Origin: Sphingorhabdus sp. EL138
Lineage (GTDB): Bacteria; Pseudomonadota; Alphaproteobacteria; Sphingomonadales; Sphingomonadaceae
Reading direction: 5' to 3'
DNA: 64,000 nucleotides
Assembly (NCBI RefSeq): GCF_900258045.1
Contig: NZ_OGVD01000004.1
Span: forward strand, 1-64,000
The translations under genes were made by a program, and so were the position numbers. Each line of letters begins with the position of its first letter. The first letter of the stretch is position 1. The notes under the pieces were generated by a model. It saw only the letters and a program-made list of their open reading frames with translations. It did not search any database and was not told the origin of the DNA. This document shows, piece by piece, positions 25,727 through 33,700 of this stretch.

Positions 25727-26158
25727 GTTTTTCTATCCTAAAATATGACGCCTATCAGCACCTGCTATGCCAATATCTGAATGATGTAAACGAGCATCCA
25801 CATGATCGCCGCCCCGGTAACTGACCAACGACAAAGAAATGGCGATAACCCGTTTAACTAGTTCATACGTTTCTAGAGTCCGATTTTGCGCCCTAAGAAG
25901 CCAAATCCGGACAGTCCGCAATCGGCCCAACTGGAGCCATTCTCGGATGACCTAGTTTGGGTGGGAATCTGTCTGGTTGCTATCTAGCTGTACTTTCCAA
26001 TCATCCAAAAGCATGGATAGAAGCAGTCAACGCAAGTCTCAATACGCCCCAAGGTTGGGGAGCTTCTGTCTTTAGCTTGGAGGAGACTGGCACGGCATAT
26101 AAGTTAGATCGGATATTCCAGTGCATTCTGGAACCAATATATGTTACCTACATTGATC
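25727..26158. other. Intergenic region with repeat copy 3
   Basis: About 430 bases with no supported gene. It holds the third copy of the interspersed repeat (25878-25930). A short plus-strand open frame at 25957-26214 lacks a ribosome binding site and family features and is not called. Confidence 0.5.
25878..25930. repeat. Interspersed accessory-region repeat, copy 3
   Basis: GTCCGATTTTGCGCCC through ATCGGCCCAA, 53 bases. It contains the small palindrome CGGAC-A-GTCCG. It aligns with copy 2 throughout and with the 36-base core of copy 1. Confidence 0.75.
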
Positions 26159-26338
26159 ATGAGCGATCCAGATTCGTATACTTTGCGCCAAGTTGTTTCA
26201 ATAATTCGTGGTAGAATGGAACTCCTGAACCGCGATCCCAAACTGGATGGGTTAGAAAGACTCGGCACGTATCGAAAGTTTCGTCAATTGGCCGATGATT
26301 TGGAAGTCACCGCTGATCATATCTCCAAAAATAGATAG
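26159..26338 (+). CDS. Small hypothetical protein (weak)
   Basis: A 59-codon frame (MSDPDSYTLRQVVSIIRGRM to VTADHISKNR), charged and predicted helical. It reads more like protein than random sequence, but no ribosome binding site or family is recognised. It might be a small protein of the accessory region or a chance frame. Confidence 0.35.
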   Translation: MSDPDSYTLRQVVSIIRGRMELLNRDPKLDGLERLGTYRKFRQLADDLEVTADHISKNR

Positions 26339-26477
26339 CTTTTGTCCTGATTTGAATCTTGTGATTTTGGTACTGTAAAGTTCGAGTTTATAAATCCAGG
26401 ACTGTTTGAATTTTCCCGGTTGCCAAAATAACAGGTTGGGTGGCCCAATGCTGTTCGCGCGTATCAATAATTGAAAT

Positions 26478-26498
26478 GCTACCCAAAACGCTACCCAA
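26478..26498. repeat. Two GCTACCCAA direct repeats next to tRNA-Lys
   Basis: GCTACCCAA occurs at 26478 and 26490, a 12-base period, about 65 bases from the tRNA 3' end. Short direct repeats like this next to a tRNA resemble arm-type sites bound by tyrosine integrases. No integrase gene is present, so this may be the remnant of an integration site. Confidence 0.4.
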
Positions 26499-26560
26499 GT
26501 TGCAAAATGCGCAATTACCGAAATAAAAAGATTAAATAAATCAATGAAAACAATGAATTA

Positions 26561-26636
26561 TGGTGAGCCCTGCTGGGTTCGAACCAGCGACCTACTGATT
26601 AAAAGTCAGTTGCTCTACCGACTGAGCTAAGGGCCC
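26561..26636 (-). tRNA. tRNA-Lys (anticodon UUU)
   Basis: The 76-base cloverleaf on the minus strand begins GGGCCCTTAGCTCAG and ends with encoded CCA. The anticodon stem ACTGA/TCAGT encloses the loop CTTTTAA, so the anticodon is UUU. The T-loop reads GGTTCGAACC. The acceptor stem has one G-T pair. The 3' end points toward the accessory DNA at lower coordinates. Confidence 0.97.
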
Positions 26637-26724
26637 ACAACTGCACACGGCTATTGCGAAGCGCCTCCCTAGTGGTGCTTGGCCACGGGGTCAAGCGGCT
26701 TTGGGATGTTTTAGCTGGAATTTA

Positions 26725-27207
26725 TCACAGGCCTTTGCGGGAAGCAATTTGTGCAATCGTCAGACCGGTTACCGGATCGCGCCACTTGGGTGCGATTTCG
26801 GCAGCTGGCTGCAGCACAAAGGCGCGTTCCCGCATCATCATGTGAGGGATTGTAAGTCTTGGATTGTCCCCGGAAAAAGCGCCTTCACTCCATAATATAA
26901 TGTCGAGATCGAGCACTCTTCGTGACCATGGTTGCCCGCGTCTTGTACCAAAGCGTGATTCGATGCTCTTCAAAAGCGTTAGCAATTCGTCCGGGCGAAG
27001 GCCCGTGCTTATGATCGCAGCAGCATTGGCATAAGCACGGTTTGATGGGCCGACTGGTCTGGAAGAAAGAGTTGCCGAATATTTCAAGACAGTCAGGCCC
27101 TGTTGTTCAAGCGCGGTCAAAGCCGCTGAAATGACTCTGGCGGGAGGTCCATGCCGGACATGGCGCTGGTTGGAGCCCAAGGCTATCAGGAAGCGGGTCT
27201 CGGGCAC
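26725..27207 (-). CDS. folK: 2-amino-4-hydroxy-6-hydroxymethyldihydropteridine pyrophosphokinase
   Basis: The 160-residue enzyme transfers pyrophosphate from ATP to hydroxymethyldihydropterin in folate synthesis. Visible HPPK motifs are FLIALGSNQRH, SRPVGPSNRAYANAA, WSRRVLDLDIILW (acidic Mg-binding site) and LTIPHMMMRERAFVLQP. The start is GTG 27207 after GAGGAGCAAA. It stands alone on the minus strand next to the tRNA. Confidence 0.95.
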   Translation of the reverse strand: MPETRFLIALGSNQRHVRHGPPARVISAALTALEQQGLTVLKYSATLSSRPVGPSNRAYANAAAIISTGLRPDELLTLLKSIESRFGTRRGQPWSRRVLDLDIILWSEGAFSGDNPRLTIPHMMMRERAFVLQPAAEIAPKWRDPVTGLTIAQIASRKGL

Positions 27208-27313
27208 TTTGCTCCTCGGTTCATAATTGCAGATAGCGCTAAACTAACGGTTTAAACGTCAGAAAACCGCTGCTACCATGGAAAGACAATAAGGCAAATG
27301 CAGGAGCAATATT

Positions 27314-27895
27314 ATGGGCGTTCGACATGTTGGCGGGGGTGGCGCCACATTGCTACTGGCCGGGTTGGCCCTTTCACTAACTGCTTGCGGTGGCAACAGT
27401 GCCAGTTCTGAACTGGAACCCGCCGAAAGCATCGCACGGGCCGATCTGATCGGCGCAGATGATACGCGATATGGTGAAGTCATAATTGGTGAGGGTGATG
27501 GCGGCCTGATTGTGCAAATTACTGCGGAAAGCTTGGCGCCTGGACCGCGCGGAGTTCATATTCACGAAGTGGGAAAATGCGAGGGACCTGACTTTAAATC
27601 AGCCGGCGGGCACTGGAATCCCACAGGAAGAGAGCATGGATTTGACAATCCTCAGGGCGCGCACATGGGCGATTTCTTTAACCTTGATATTGGTGAGGAT
27701 GGCAAGGGTTCAGTAGAAGCGACGATAGATGGCGCTGCCCTGAAAGAAGGGGATAACGCCTTGATGGATGCGGATGGTGCGGCTTTTGTGGTGCATGCCG
27801 GGCCAGATGATCTAAAAACCGACCCTTCGGGGGAAAGCGGCGGCCGGATCGCCTGCGGTGTTTTCGAGTTACAGAAATTTGAACCAACCAGATAG
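27314..27895 (+). CDS. sodC: Copper/zinc superoxide dismutase, lipoprotein form
   Basis: The 193-residue protein has a lipoprotein signal (LALSLTACGGN), so it is probably anchored in the periplasm or outer membrane. Metal-ligand motifs are GVHIHEVGKC, SAGGHWNPTGREHG and AFVVHAGPDD, with a disulfide between the GKC cysteine and GRIACGVF near the C-terminus. It dismutates superoxide. GCAGGAGCAA lies before the ATG. Confidence 0.95.
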   Translation: MGVRHVGGGGATLLLAGLALSLTACGGNSASSELEPAESIARADLIGADDTRYGEVIIGEGDGGLIVQITAESLAPGPRGVHIHEVGKCEGPDFKSAGGHWNPTGREHGFDNPQGAHMGDFFNLDIGEDGKGSVEATIDGAALKEGDNALMDADGAAFVVHAGPDDLKTDPSGESGGRIACGVFELQKFEPTR

Positions 27896-27965
27896 TGATT
27901 GGGTAATAGCTGTCACGCCGAATTTTTTGAATTCCAGAATATCTTTTTAGCTATCGGGGGGTCGC

Positions 27966-28424
27966 ATGGCTATTTCAGTTCTTTTTGTATGCATGGGTAA
28001 TATTTGCCGGTCGCCGTTGGCCGAAGCTGCTTTGCGGCAGGAATGCGCGCGCATGGGCATCAACATGGTGATCGATTCTGCTGGAACGCATGATTGGCAT
28101 ACCGGGCGACCGCCGGATGAACGGGCGCAAGCTGTTGCTGCTCGTAATGATGCGCCGATCGACCATTTGCGTGCCCGCCCGGTAAGAACCTCAGACTTTC
28201 GAGACTTTGATCATATTATCGCGCTTGATAGGGATAATCTGACCAATCTGAAGACGATGCAGCCGTCTGATGGTTCTGCGCGGATCGCGCTGCTGCTGGA
28301 TTTTGTCGAGGGCCGCGCTGGCCAGGATGTTGATGATCCCTATTATGGCAATGATGAAGCGTTTGAACAAACCTGGGCTGATGTTGTTGCCGGAGCAAAA
28401 GCGCTGACCGCAAAATTCTCCTGA
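27966..28424 (+). CDS. Low-molecular-weight protein-tyrosine phosphatase
   Basis: The 152-residue protein carries the signature CX5R as VLFVCMGNICRSPLAE (Cys9, Arg15) near the N-terminus and the general-acid DPYY loop (DVDDPYYGND) near residue 120. It is cytosolic. In bacteria such enzymes act on tyrosine kinases of polysaccharide export or on stress proteins, but no such neighbour is present here. Confidence 0.95.
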   Translation: MAISVLFVCMGNICRSPLAEAALRQECARMGINMVIDSAGTHDWHTGRPPDERAQAVAARNDAPIDHLRARPVRTSDFRDFDHIIALDRDNLTNLKTMQPSDGSARIALLLDFVEGRAGQDVDDPYYGNDEAFEQTWADVVAGAKALTAKFS

Positions 28425-28619
28425 ATGATTTCTTTATGGGAATTGGCCAATTTCGTGTTTTCCGTGATTATCGATTGATATTATCTATGACTAAGCTTGT
28501 TGATTTTATCGATCCGACATTCGGTTTTTCTTGAAAAATTCACATAATCAACCGATATTAAAGGGGATAGTGCCGCGATCATGTTTTTTGCGGCGCAATA
28601 ACTGAGGAGTTTGAATATC

Positions 28620-29354
28620 ATGGCTTGGCCTGACCCACGAGCGACAATGTCGCGTACACCTGTTGGCACGACGCCACAATCCGACGTCGCATATGACGCC
28701 GGACTGCGCTCTTACATGCTTAAAGTCTATAACTACATGGCGAGCGGCGTGCTGCTCACCGGTATTGTGGCGATGCTTTTTGCAGGTTCCGGCATGGCCG
28801 CAGAAATCATGTTTGGCGGCGGACCGCTGAAATGGCTGATTATCCTGTCTCCCTTGGCGATCGTTTTTGCGATGAGCTTTGGTCAGAATAAATTCTCTAC
28901 ATTTACGCTGCAGGCGATGTTCTGGGGGTTTGCGACCTTGATGGGACTGTCGATGTCGACGATTTTCCTCGTCTATACGGGCGCTTCCATTGCCCAGACA
29001 TTTTTCGCCACATCAGCAGCATTTCTGGGCCTTAGCCTGTTTGGCTACACAACCAAGAAAGATCTGTCCGGCTGGGGAAGCTTCCTGATCATGGGCGTGA
29101 TAGGCTTGATTGTAGCGATGGTGATCAACATCTTCCTGCAGTCCACGATGTTTCATTTCGTCATCAGCGCGATCGGTGTCCTGATCTTCGCAGGCCTGAC
29201 GGCTTATGACACGCAGCGGATCAAGAGCATGTATGCTTATGTTGCCGGTACGGACATGGTTGGCAAAGTCATTATCATGAGTGCGCTCAACCTTTATCTG
29301 GACTTTATCAACATGTTCCAGTTCCTGCTCAGCTTCATGGGCAGCCAGGACTAA
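28620..29354 (+). CDS. Bax inhibitor-1 / YccA family membrane protein
   Basis: The 244-residue protein has seven hydrophobic segments and the BI-1 features GLRSYMLKVYNYMASGVLLTG near the start, AYDTQRIK after segment six and LNLYLDFINMFQFLLS at the C-terminus. Members are calcium-leak or membrane-stress proteins; YccA interacts with FtsH in E. coli. The start at 28620 has GAGGAG 11 bases upstream. A clear terminator follows the gene. Confidence 0.93.
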   Translation: MAWPDPRATMSRTPVGTTPQSDVAYDAGLRSYMLKVYNYMASGVLLTGIVAMLFAGSGMAAEIMFGGGPLKWLIILSPLAIVFAMSFGQNKFSTFTLQAMFWGFATLMGLSMSTIFLVYTGASIAQTFFATSAAFLGLSLFGYTTKKDLSGWGSFLIMGVIGLIVAMVINIFLQSTMFHFVISAIGVLIFAGLTAYDTQRIKSMYAYVAGTDMVGKVIIMSALNLYLDFINMFQFLLSFMGSQD

Positions 29355-29383
29355 GCGTCTATTCATATGCTTTGACGTAAGAC

Positions 29384-29416
29384 AAAGCCCGGCAGGAAAC
29401 TGCTGGGCTTTTTCTT
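29384..29416 (+). terminator. Rho-independent terminator after the BI-1 gene
   Basis: AAAGCCCGGCAG-GAAA-CTGCTGGGCTTT forms a 12-base stem with one G-T pair, followed by TTCTTTT. Confidence 0.9.
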
Positions 29417-29504
29417 TTGGCAGTTGGTCGTTTTTCGGTTGCTATTGCTGGACAAGCGAGAGCCTCCCGCATAAGAATTTTGCGCGATCCATAGGGGAAA
29501 TATA

Positions 29505-30215
29505 GTGCTTCAGAGTGTAAAAAAAGTTCGTTTGTTAGTCGTTGCTGCGGCCGTATCTGCGCTGGCCGCCTGCCAGACCGCTCCGTCTCCGCCTCCGCCA
29601 GCACCGGTTGCCACTCCGCAATACACACCTCGTGCGCCGACGACGCCATTTGGTGCGAGTATCAACACCATTGTGCCTCAACTGCGTCCTGACGGTTTGC
29701 GGCAGACAATCAATCGTGACATCGGGCCTTTAGAAACTTTATGGCATGTAAGGGCCGCATTGAATGTCGCGGCACTCAGCTGCACCGGGGCCCAATATTC
29801 TCGACTAGTGAGTGATTATAATGCCTTCATTGGCAACAATAAGAAGTTTTTGCGGAACGCCAATAATGCGATTATCAGAAAATATCGGCGCGATCATGGC
29901 GGCGGATATAAGCAAGCACATGATCGTCATCAGACCAGCCTGTATAACTACTGGTCATTTTCTCCGTTGCGCCGCCCCTTTTGTGACCAGGCGGTGCAAG
30001 TCAGTCAGCGAGCGATTGTAACGAAATCGGAAGATATGGAGACCTTCGGCGCACAGGCGCTGGCCGAACTGGAAAAACCGTTCACGGATTTCTATCTGGC
30101 CTATGAAGAATATGAGCGCGATCTGGATGCCTGGCGCCGGCAATATGCGCCGGAGCAGGCCCGTGATGCAGCGGATGAGACAATCAACACAACGGGTCTG
30201 ACCAAAGGAGGTTAG
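29505..30215 (+). CDS. Lipoprotein of unknown function
   Basis: The 236-residue protein has a lipobox (VSALAACQT) and a proline-rich stretch after it (PSPPPPAPVATPQYTPRAP). A helical domain contains LETLWHVRAALNVAALSC and a second cysteine near residue 165 (RPFCDQAV), which may pair with the former. The start is GTG 29505 after AGGGGAAATATA. It stands alone between two terminators. Confidence 0.82.
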   Translation: MLQSVKKVRLLVVAAAVSALAACQTAPSPPPPAPVATPQYTPRAPTTPFGASINTIVPQLRPDGLRQTINRDIGPLETLWHVRAALNVAALSCTGAQYSRLVSDYNAFIGNNKKFLRNANNAIIRKYRRDHGGGYKQAHDRHQTSLYNYWSFSPLRRPFCDQAVQVSQRAIVTKSEDMETFGAQALAELEKPFTDFYLAYEEYERDLDAWRRQYAPEQARDAADETINTTGLTKGG

Positions 30216-30252
30216 GCTCTGGGTTTTCCAGATTAGAACCGGGCAAAAAAAG

Positions 30253-30290
30253 AAGGCCAGATGGAAAGAACCATCTGGCCTTTGTCTTTC
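30253..30290 (+). terminator. Rho-independent terminator after the lipoprotein gene
   Basis: AAGGCCAGATGG-AAAGAA-CCATCTGGCCTT is a perfect 12-base-pair stem with A-rich sequence before it and TGTCTTTC after it. It can work in both directions, since the next gene converges from the other side. Confidence 0.9.
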
Positions 30291-30337
30291 AGCTTCCCAG
30301 AGATGGGGAGAGAGCGCTGAAAGAAGGAGGGATTGAT

Positions 30338-30787
30338 TTAAAAGCCGAAGCGGACTCCGACTGAACTTTTGTCTTTCGCCGCTGGCCCTGCATCAGACAG
30401 ATAATCTGAACGCACGGAGCTGGAAACGAAGCGACCGGGGCTAATGGCATCGACGCCGCTATCCTGGGCGTTGGAGCGATAAGAAAATTCTTGAGGAATG
30501 AACAAACTGGTCAGGCCCGCATCGGGTTGTGCTGCGACAGGTGCTATGTCGCTCTGTATGCGGAAACCGGGTGCAAATTCAGCGGCCATAGTAGCCATGA
30601 AACCGTGGTCCTTTTTGCTGGTAACACCAGCCAGATCAAAATTGCTTATAGGAAGGTCGATGGCCTGATGCTTTTGGGGGGAAGCGGTTTCTGCCATGCT
30701 TTGGGTATCTATGGCAGAGTCGGCAAATGCTGGCGTTGCGGTAATGCTGATAAGGGCAGCGGCGGTAACGATAACTGCATTTTTCAT
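30338..30787 (-). CDS. Secreted protein of unknown function
   Basis: The 149-residue protein has a signal peptide ending ITATPAFA (cleavage near residue 22). The mature part is Ser/Ala/Asp-rich with no recognised domain and ends VGVRFGF. This terminal aromatic strand is like the last strand of outer-membrane beta-barrels, though the protein is short for one. GGAAGG precedes ATG 30787. Confidence 0.75.
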   Translation of the reverse strand: MKNAVIVTAAALISITATPAFADSAIDTQSMAETASPQKHQAIDLPISNFDLAGVTSKKDHGFMATMAAEFAPGFRIQSDIAPVAAQPDAGLTSLFIPQEFSYRSNAQDSGVDAISPGRFVSSSVRSDYLSDAGPAAKDKSSVGVRFGF

Positions 30788-30949
30788 AAGTTCGACCTTC
30801 CTATATCTGCAGCCAGCACTTGCTTGCTGCTCTCATAGGTGGTTTCGAGCCGACAATGGATTTGGTTACAGAAGGCTCAAATTATTATTGATTAAATTGA
30901 TCAATAGTGAGTTTTAGATAGCCTGTAACACTTACAGAAAGGTGCTTTT

Positions 30950-31576
30950 CTAGCTTTCTGGCATCAGTGCGGCATCAACCGCCTTCGCTTCCTTATATTT
31001 TTCGCGCGCCCTCAAACGCTCCGCATAGGCCTGGAAACTATCGCGGGCCGGGAAGCTTTCAAATTGCAAACCCCAATCAACTTGCGAGCCGACATAGACA
31101 TCAGCCATCGTGAAGCGATCACCGCAAACATAAGTATGGGATTGCAGCATCTGATCCAACACATCCATGGCACGGTCATAACTGCCATAGCCTGCGGTGC
31201 GCTCTTGCTCTTCTGTAGGGGATAGGCCGAAACTGCGATCCAGTACGGCCTGTTCAATCGGTCCAGCCGCGAAAAACAACCAGCGATAATAGTCTGCGCG
31301 CTCATCTGCTGTCGGCGCTAGGCCGGCATCCGGAAAACTATTGGCCAGATAAGCGCAAATCGCCGCGCATTCTGTCACTGTCCTACCATTATGTACAATG
31401 GCAGGAACCTTGCCCATCGGATTGATGGCGAGATATTCATCCGATTTCATTTCGTCTTCATATGCAATGATCTTCTGATCATAGTCGGCTCCCGCTTCAT
31501 GCAACGCCCATCGCACGATTTGACCACGGGACATGGGGTTGGTGTAAAAGGTGAGCTGTGATGAAGTTGGGGACAT
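30950..31576 (-). CDS. Glutathione S-transferase family protein
   Basis: The 208-residue cytosolic protein has an N-terminal thioredoxin-like domain (LTFYTNPMSRGQIVRWAL; GSH-binding NPMGKVPAI and the TECAAICAYL pair) and a C-terminal helical domain with the capping motif DRFTMADVYVG. The N-terminal Ser/Tyr region suggests GSH binding. The substrate is unknown. AGGAG lies upstream of the ATG. Confidence 0.92.
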   Translation of the reverse strand: MSPTSSQLTFYTNPMSRGQIVRWALHEAGADYDQKIIAYEDEMKSDEYLAINPMGKVPAIVHNGRTVTECAAICAYLANSFPDAGLAPTADERADYYRWLFFAAGPIEQAVLDRSFGLSPTEEQERTAGYGSYDRAMDVLDQMLQSHTYVCGDRFTMADVYVGSQVDWGLQFESFPARDSFQAYAERLRAREKYKEAKAVDAALMPES

Positions 31577-31684
31577 TATCTACTCCTGTAGTGACAGAGA
31601 TTATGGTGGCAGGGATTAAAATCATAGCAAATTGATAGAGGTTTTACAGTTGGTACTTATTTAAACTGACGTCTTTCGCCGACG

Positions 31685-32377
31685 CTATTGCTTTCCATAT
31701 TTTCCTTCGATCTGGCGCAGAATTTCAGCCAGCGAGCGTTCCGGTGCGGGCGTGAAGGTCTTTCCGGTCTTGCCCAGTCTTTCCATGCGGTCGAGGCGGA
31801 ACATGCGAAAATCATCGCGCAATTCGCACCAGGCCACCAATGTCCATGTCTTTCCCCAGAACCATAGGCCCAGTGGTTGAACATTCCGGCTGGTCGCTGC
31901 GCCTTCCTCATCACGATAGTCGAAGGATAGGATATCGCGGGCATCAATGGCGGCTTCACACAGATCAATCACATCTCTGGTTTGCTCGCCGATACCCATT
32001 TCGGGAGCGAATATCTTGGTGCCACCGACCTGGTCGCGTTCCTTTTCCGGCAATACCGTTTCGATCTTCACCAACGACTCTTCTGCCGCCGTTCTCATCG
32101 CGGTGCCGCCCCAGGCGCGCACCATACGGGCGCCAGTGACAAGAGCGACAATTTCCTCGCGCGTGAACATCAACGGCGGCAGATCAAAGCCGCTACGCAT
32201 AATATAGCCGATACCGGCTTCGCCATCGATAGGGACACCGGTGGACTGTAAATCGGCAATGTCGCGATAGATTGTGCGCTCGGACACTTCCAATCGCTCG
32301 GCCAGCATGGCCGCGGTGACAAGCCGACCGCCGCGCAGATATTGCACAATCTGGAAGAGGCGGTCGGCTCTGCGCAT
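31685..32377 (-). CDS. YafY-type transcriptional regulator (HTH + WYL domain)
   Basis: The 230-residue protein has an N-terminal HTH_11 domain (LFQIVQYLRGGRLVTAAMLA, then EVSERTIYRDIADLQ) and a C-terminal WYL domain (about 140-200) containing the ligand-sensing stretch PLGLWFWGKTWTLVAWCELR. It starts 3 bases after the VOC gene ends, so the two form an operon. Confidence 0.92.
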   Translation of the reverse strand: MRRADRLFQIVQYLRGGRLVTAAMLAERLEVSERTIYRDIADLQSTGVPIDGEAGIGYIMRSGFDLPPLMFTREEIVALVTGARMVRAWGGTAMRTAAEESLVKIETVLPEKERDQVGGTKIFAPEMGIGEQTRDVIDLCEAAIDARDILSFDYRDEEGAATSRNVQPLGLWFWGKTWTLVAWCELRDDFRMFRLDRMERLGKTGKTFTPAPERSLAEILRQIEGKYGKQ

Positions 32378-32379
32378 AT

Positions 32380-32751
32380 CTAGTTTTTGAAAATACCGAG
32401 CGAATTGCCCTCGGTATCCTTGGCATAGAAGAAGGAACCGGCCGGGATCAGAATGACATCCGATACGACCTCGCCGCCGCCTTTCTTAACGCGCTCCATG
32501 GCATCATCAAGATAGCCATCGACCGCGAGATGTGCGGTGATTCCATCGCCTTCGGTTGCCGGCTTTCCTTCGTACAGATGACCAGATGAGGCGTTTTCGC
32601 CTTCATAGGGCAGCATCATGATCGGTTGCGGGCCCGCTTCATTCTTTGTGAGCGGGGCTTCCAGCAACGTTTCATAAAAGCTGGTAGCTCTTTCCAGATT
32701 GGTGACGGGAATCTCGGTCCAGACAAGACGGTTATTTTTCGCTTTGGTCAT
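32380..32751 (-). CDS. VOC (glyoxalase/bleomycin-resistance) family protein
   Basis: The 123-residue protein has the two beta-alpha-beta-beta-beta units of the VOC fold: VWTEIPVTNLERATSFYETL at the start and GSFFYAKDTEGNSLGIFKN at the end. Substrate unknown. The start at 32751 has GAGGAGC upstream; a 10-codon longer frame is less likely. It is co-transcribed with the WYL regulator. Confidence 0.9.
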   Translation of the reverse strand: MTKAKNNRLVWTEIPVTNLERATSFYETLLEAPLTKNEAGPQPIMMLPYEGENASSGHLYEGKPATEGDGITAHLAVDGYLDDAMERVKKGGGEVVSDVILIPAGSFFYAKDTEGNSLGIFKN

Positions 32752-32841
32752 TAACTTGCTCCTCTTCGTTGTTGGGGACAAGTTCGCTATGCCATAGCCC
32801 TCCTGACAGCATATTGTCAGGAGGGTCCAATTATTTTTCTT

Positions 32842-33567
32842 TTATTGACTGTCAGTGTCGAGAAGGATCTCAAATCCACCATAGATTAAACGTTTCCCAT
32901 CCATTGGCATTTCTGCGCCCGGAGCAGGCATACGTTTGTCTTCACGCATTTTTTCTGCACCGGTCTCAAACGCCTCTTTGGACGGCCATTCCGCATAACC
33001 GAAAGCGATAGCTTCACCGGCTTTTGCCTGAACCGCGCGCTTGAAATCGGTAACCTCGCCGTTTTGTATCCCCGCTGCCCAGCCATCGGCAGCGCGCAAG
33101 GCTCCATTGTCAATTGCCAGATCGCGCATCGTCTCGCACATATCGGCAAAGGCTTGGCGTTTCTCTTTAGGGACGGGGGCGACATAACCCTGTACATAGC
33201 CTGCCGGGCCGCTGGTCCCCTCTTCACCGACTGTTTCAAAGCCTGAATAGATCATCCGCATGCCGTCAAACGGCATTTCTGAGGGCTGTTCCATCCGTTC
33301 GTCGCTCCCCATGTCTTTGTGGGCCTTGTCAAACGCCTCTTTCGTTCCCCAATCGATCCAGGAGAAGACAATATTCTCGCCCTTTTCGGCCTTCACTGCT
33401 CCGTACATATCGGTAAGTTCCCCTCGCGGAACGTCGGATCCCCAGCATTCGACAATCCGCCGGGCCCCATAATCGGTAAAAAGTGGCACGGACTCTTGCG
33501 CCATTTTTAAATAGGCTCCCTTATTGGCTTCGGGAACCGGAATGATGAATCCTTGAAAATAACTCAT
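32842..33567 (-). CDS. Tandem DUF1428 protein
   Basis: The 241-residue protein is made of two copies of the ~115-residue DUF1428 (ferredoxin-like, dimeric alpha/beta barrel) unit. Copy one begins YFQGFIIPVPEANKGAYLKM and ends PFDGMRMIYSGFE. Copy two begins YVQGYVAPVPKEKRQAFADM and ends PMDGKRLIYGGFE. Single-domain family members are about half this size, so this appears to be a fused duplication that could fold as an intramolecular dimer. Function unknown. GAGGAGAGAG precedes ATG 33567. Confidence 0.9.
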   Translation of the reverse strand: MSYFQGFIIPVPEANKGAYLKMAQESVPLFTDYGARRIVECWGSDVPRGELTDMYGAVKAEKGENIVFSWIDWGTKEAFDKAHKDMGSDERMEQPSEMPFDGMRMIYSGFETVGEEGTSGPAGYVQGYVAPVPKEKRQAFADMCETMRDLAIDNGALRAADGWAAGIQNGEVTDFKRAVQAKAGEAIAFGYAEWPSKEAFETGAEKMREDKRMPAPGAEMPMDGKRLIYGGFEILLDTDSQ

Positions 33568-33623
33568 TTTCTCTCTCCTCGACCCGAATATAGCAAATTT
33601 GAGCTTTCTAATCACGCGCGCAC

Positions 33624-33660
33624 AAAAAAAGCGGCGTGAGACCAGTCACGCCGCTTTTTT
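33624..33660 (-). terminator. Rho-independent terminator after clpA
   Basis: GCGGCGTGA-GACCA-TCACGCCGC forms a perfect 9-base-pair stem with an A7 run before and a T6 run after it. It serves clpA on the minus strand and could act in both directions. Confidence 0.92.
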
Positions 33661-33700
33661 GTTTTTGGGCAGCAGACGGTGAGCCTGCTTTTCAGTGTAA

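Noticed and set aside
25957-26214. 85-residue open frame before tRNA-Lys
   Set aside because: No ribosome binding site, odd composition and no recognisable family; most likely a chance frame in AT-rich DNA.
26252-26467. Possible integrase remnant beside tRNA-Lys
   Set aside because: The translated frame has none of the R-H-R-Y motifs of tyrosine recombinases, so it cannot be called an integrase fragment.
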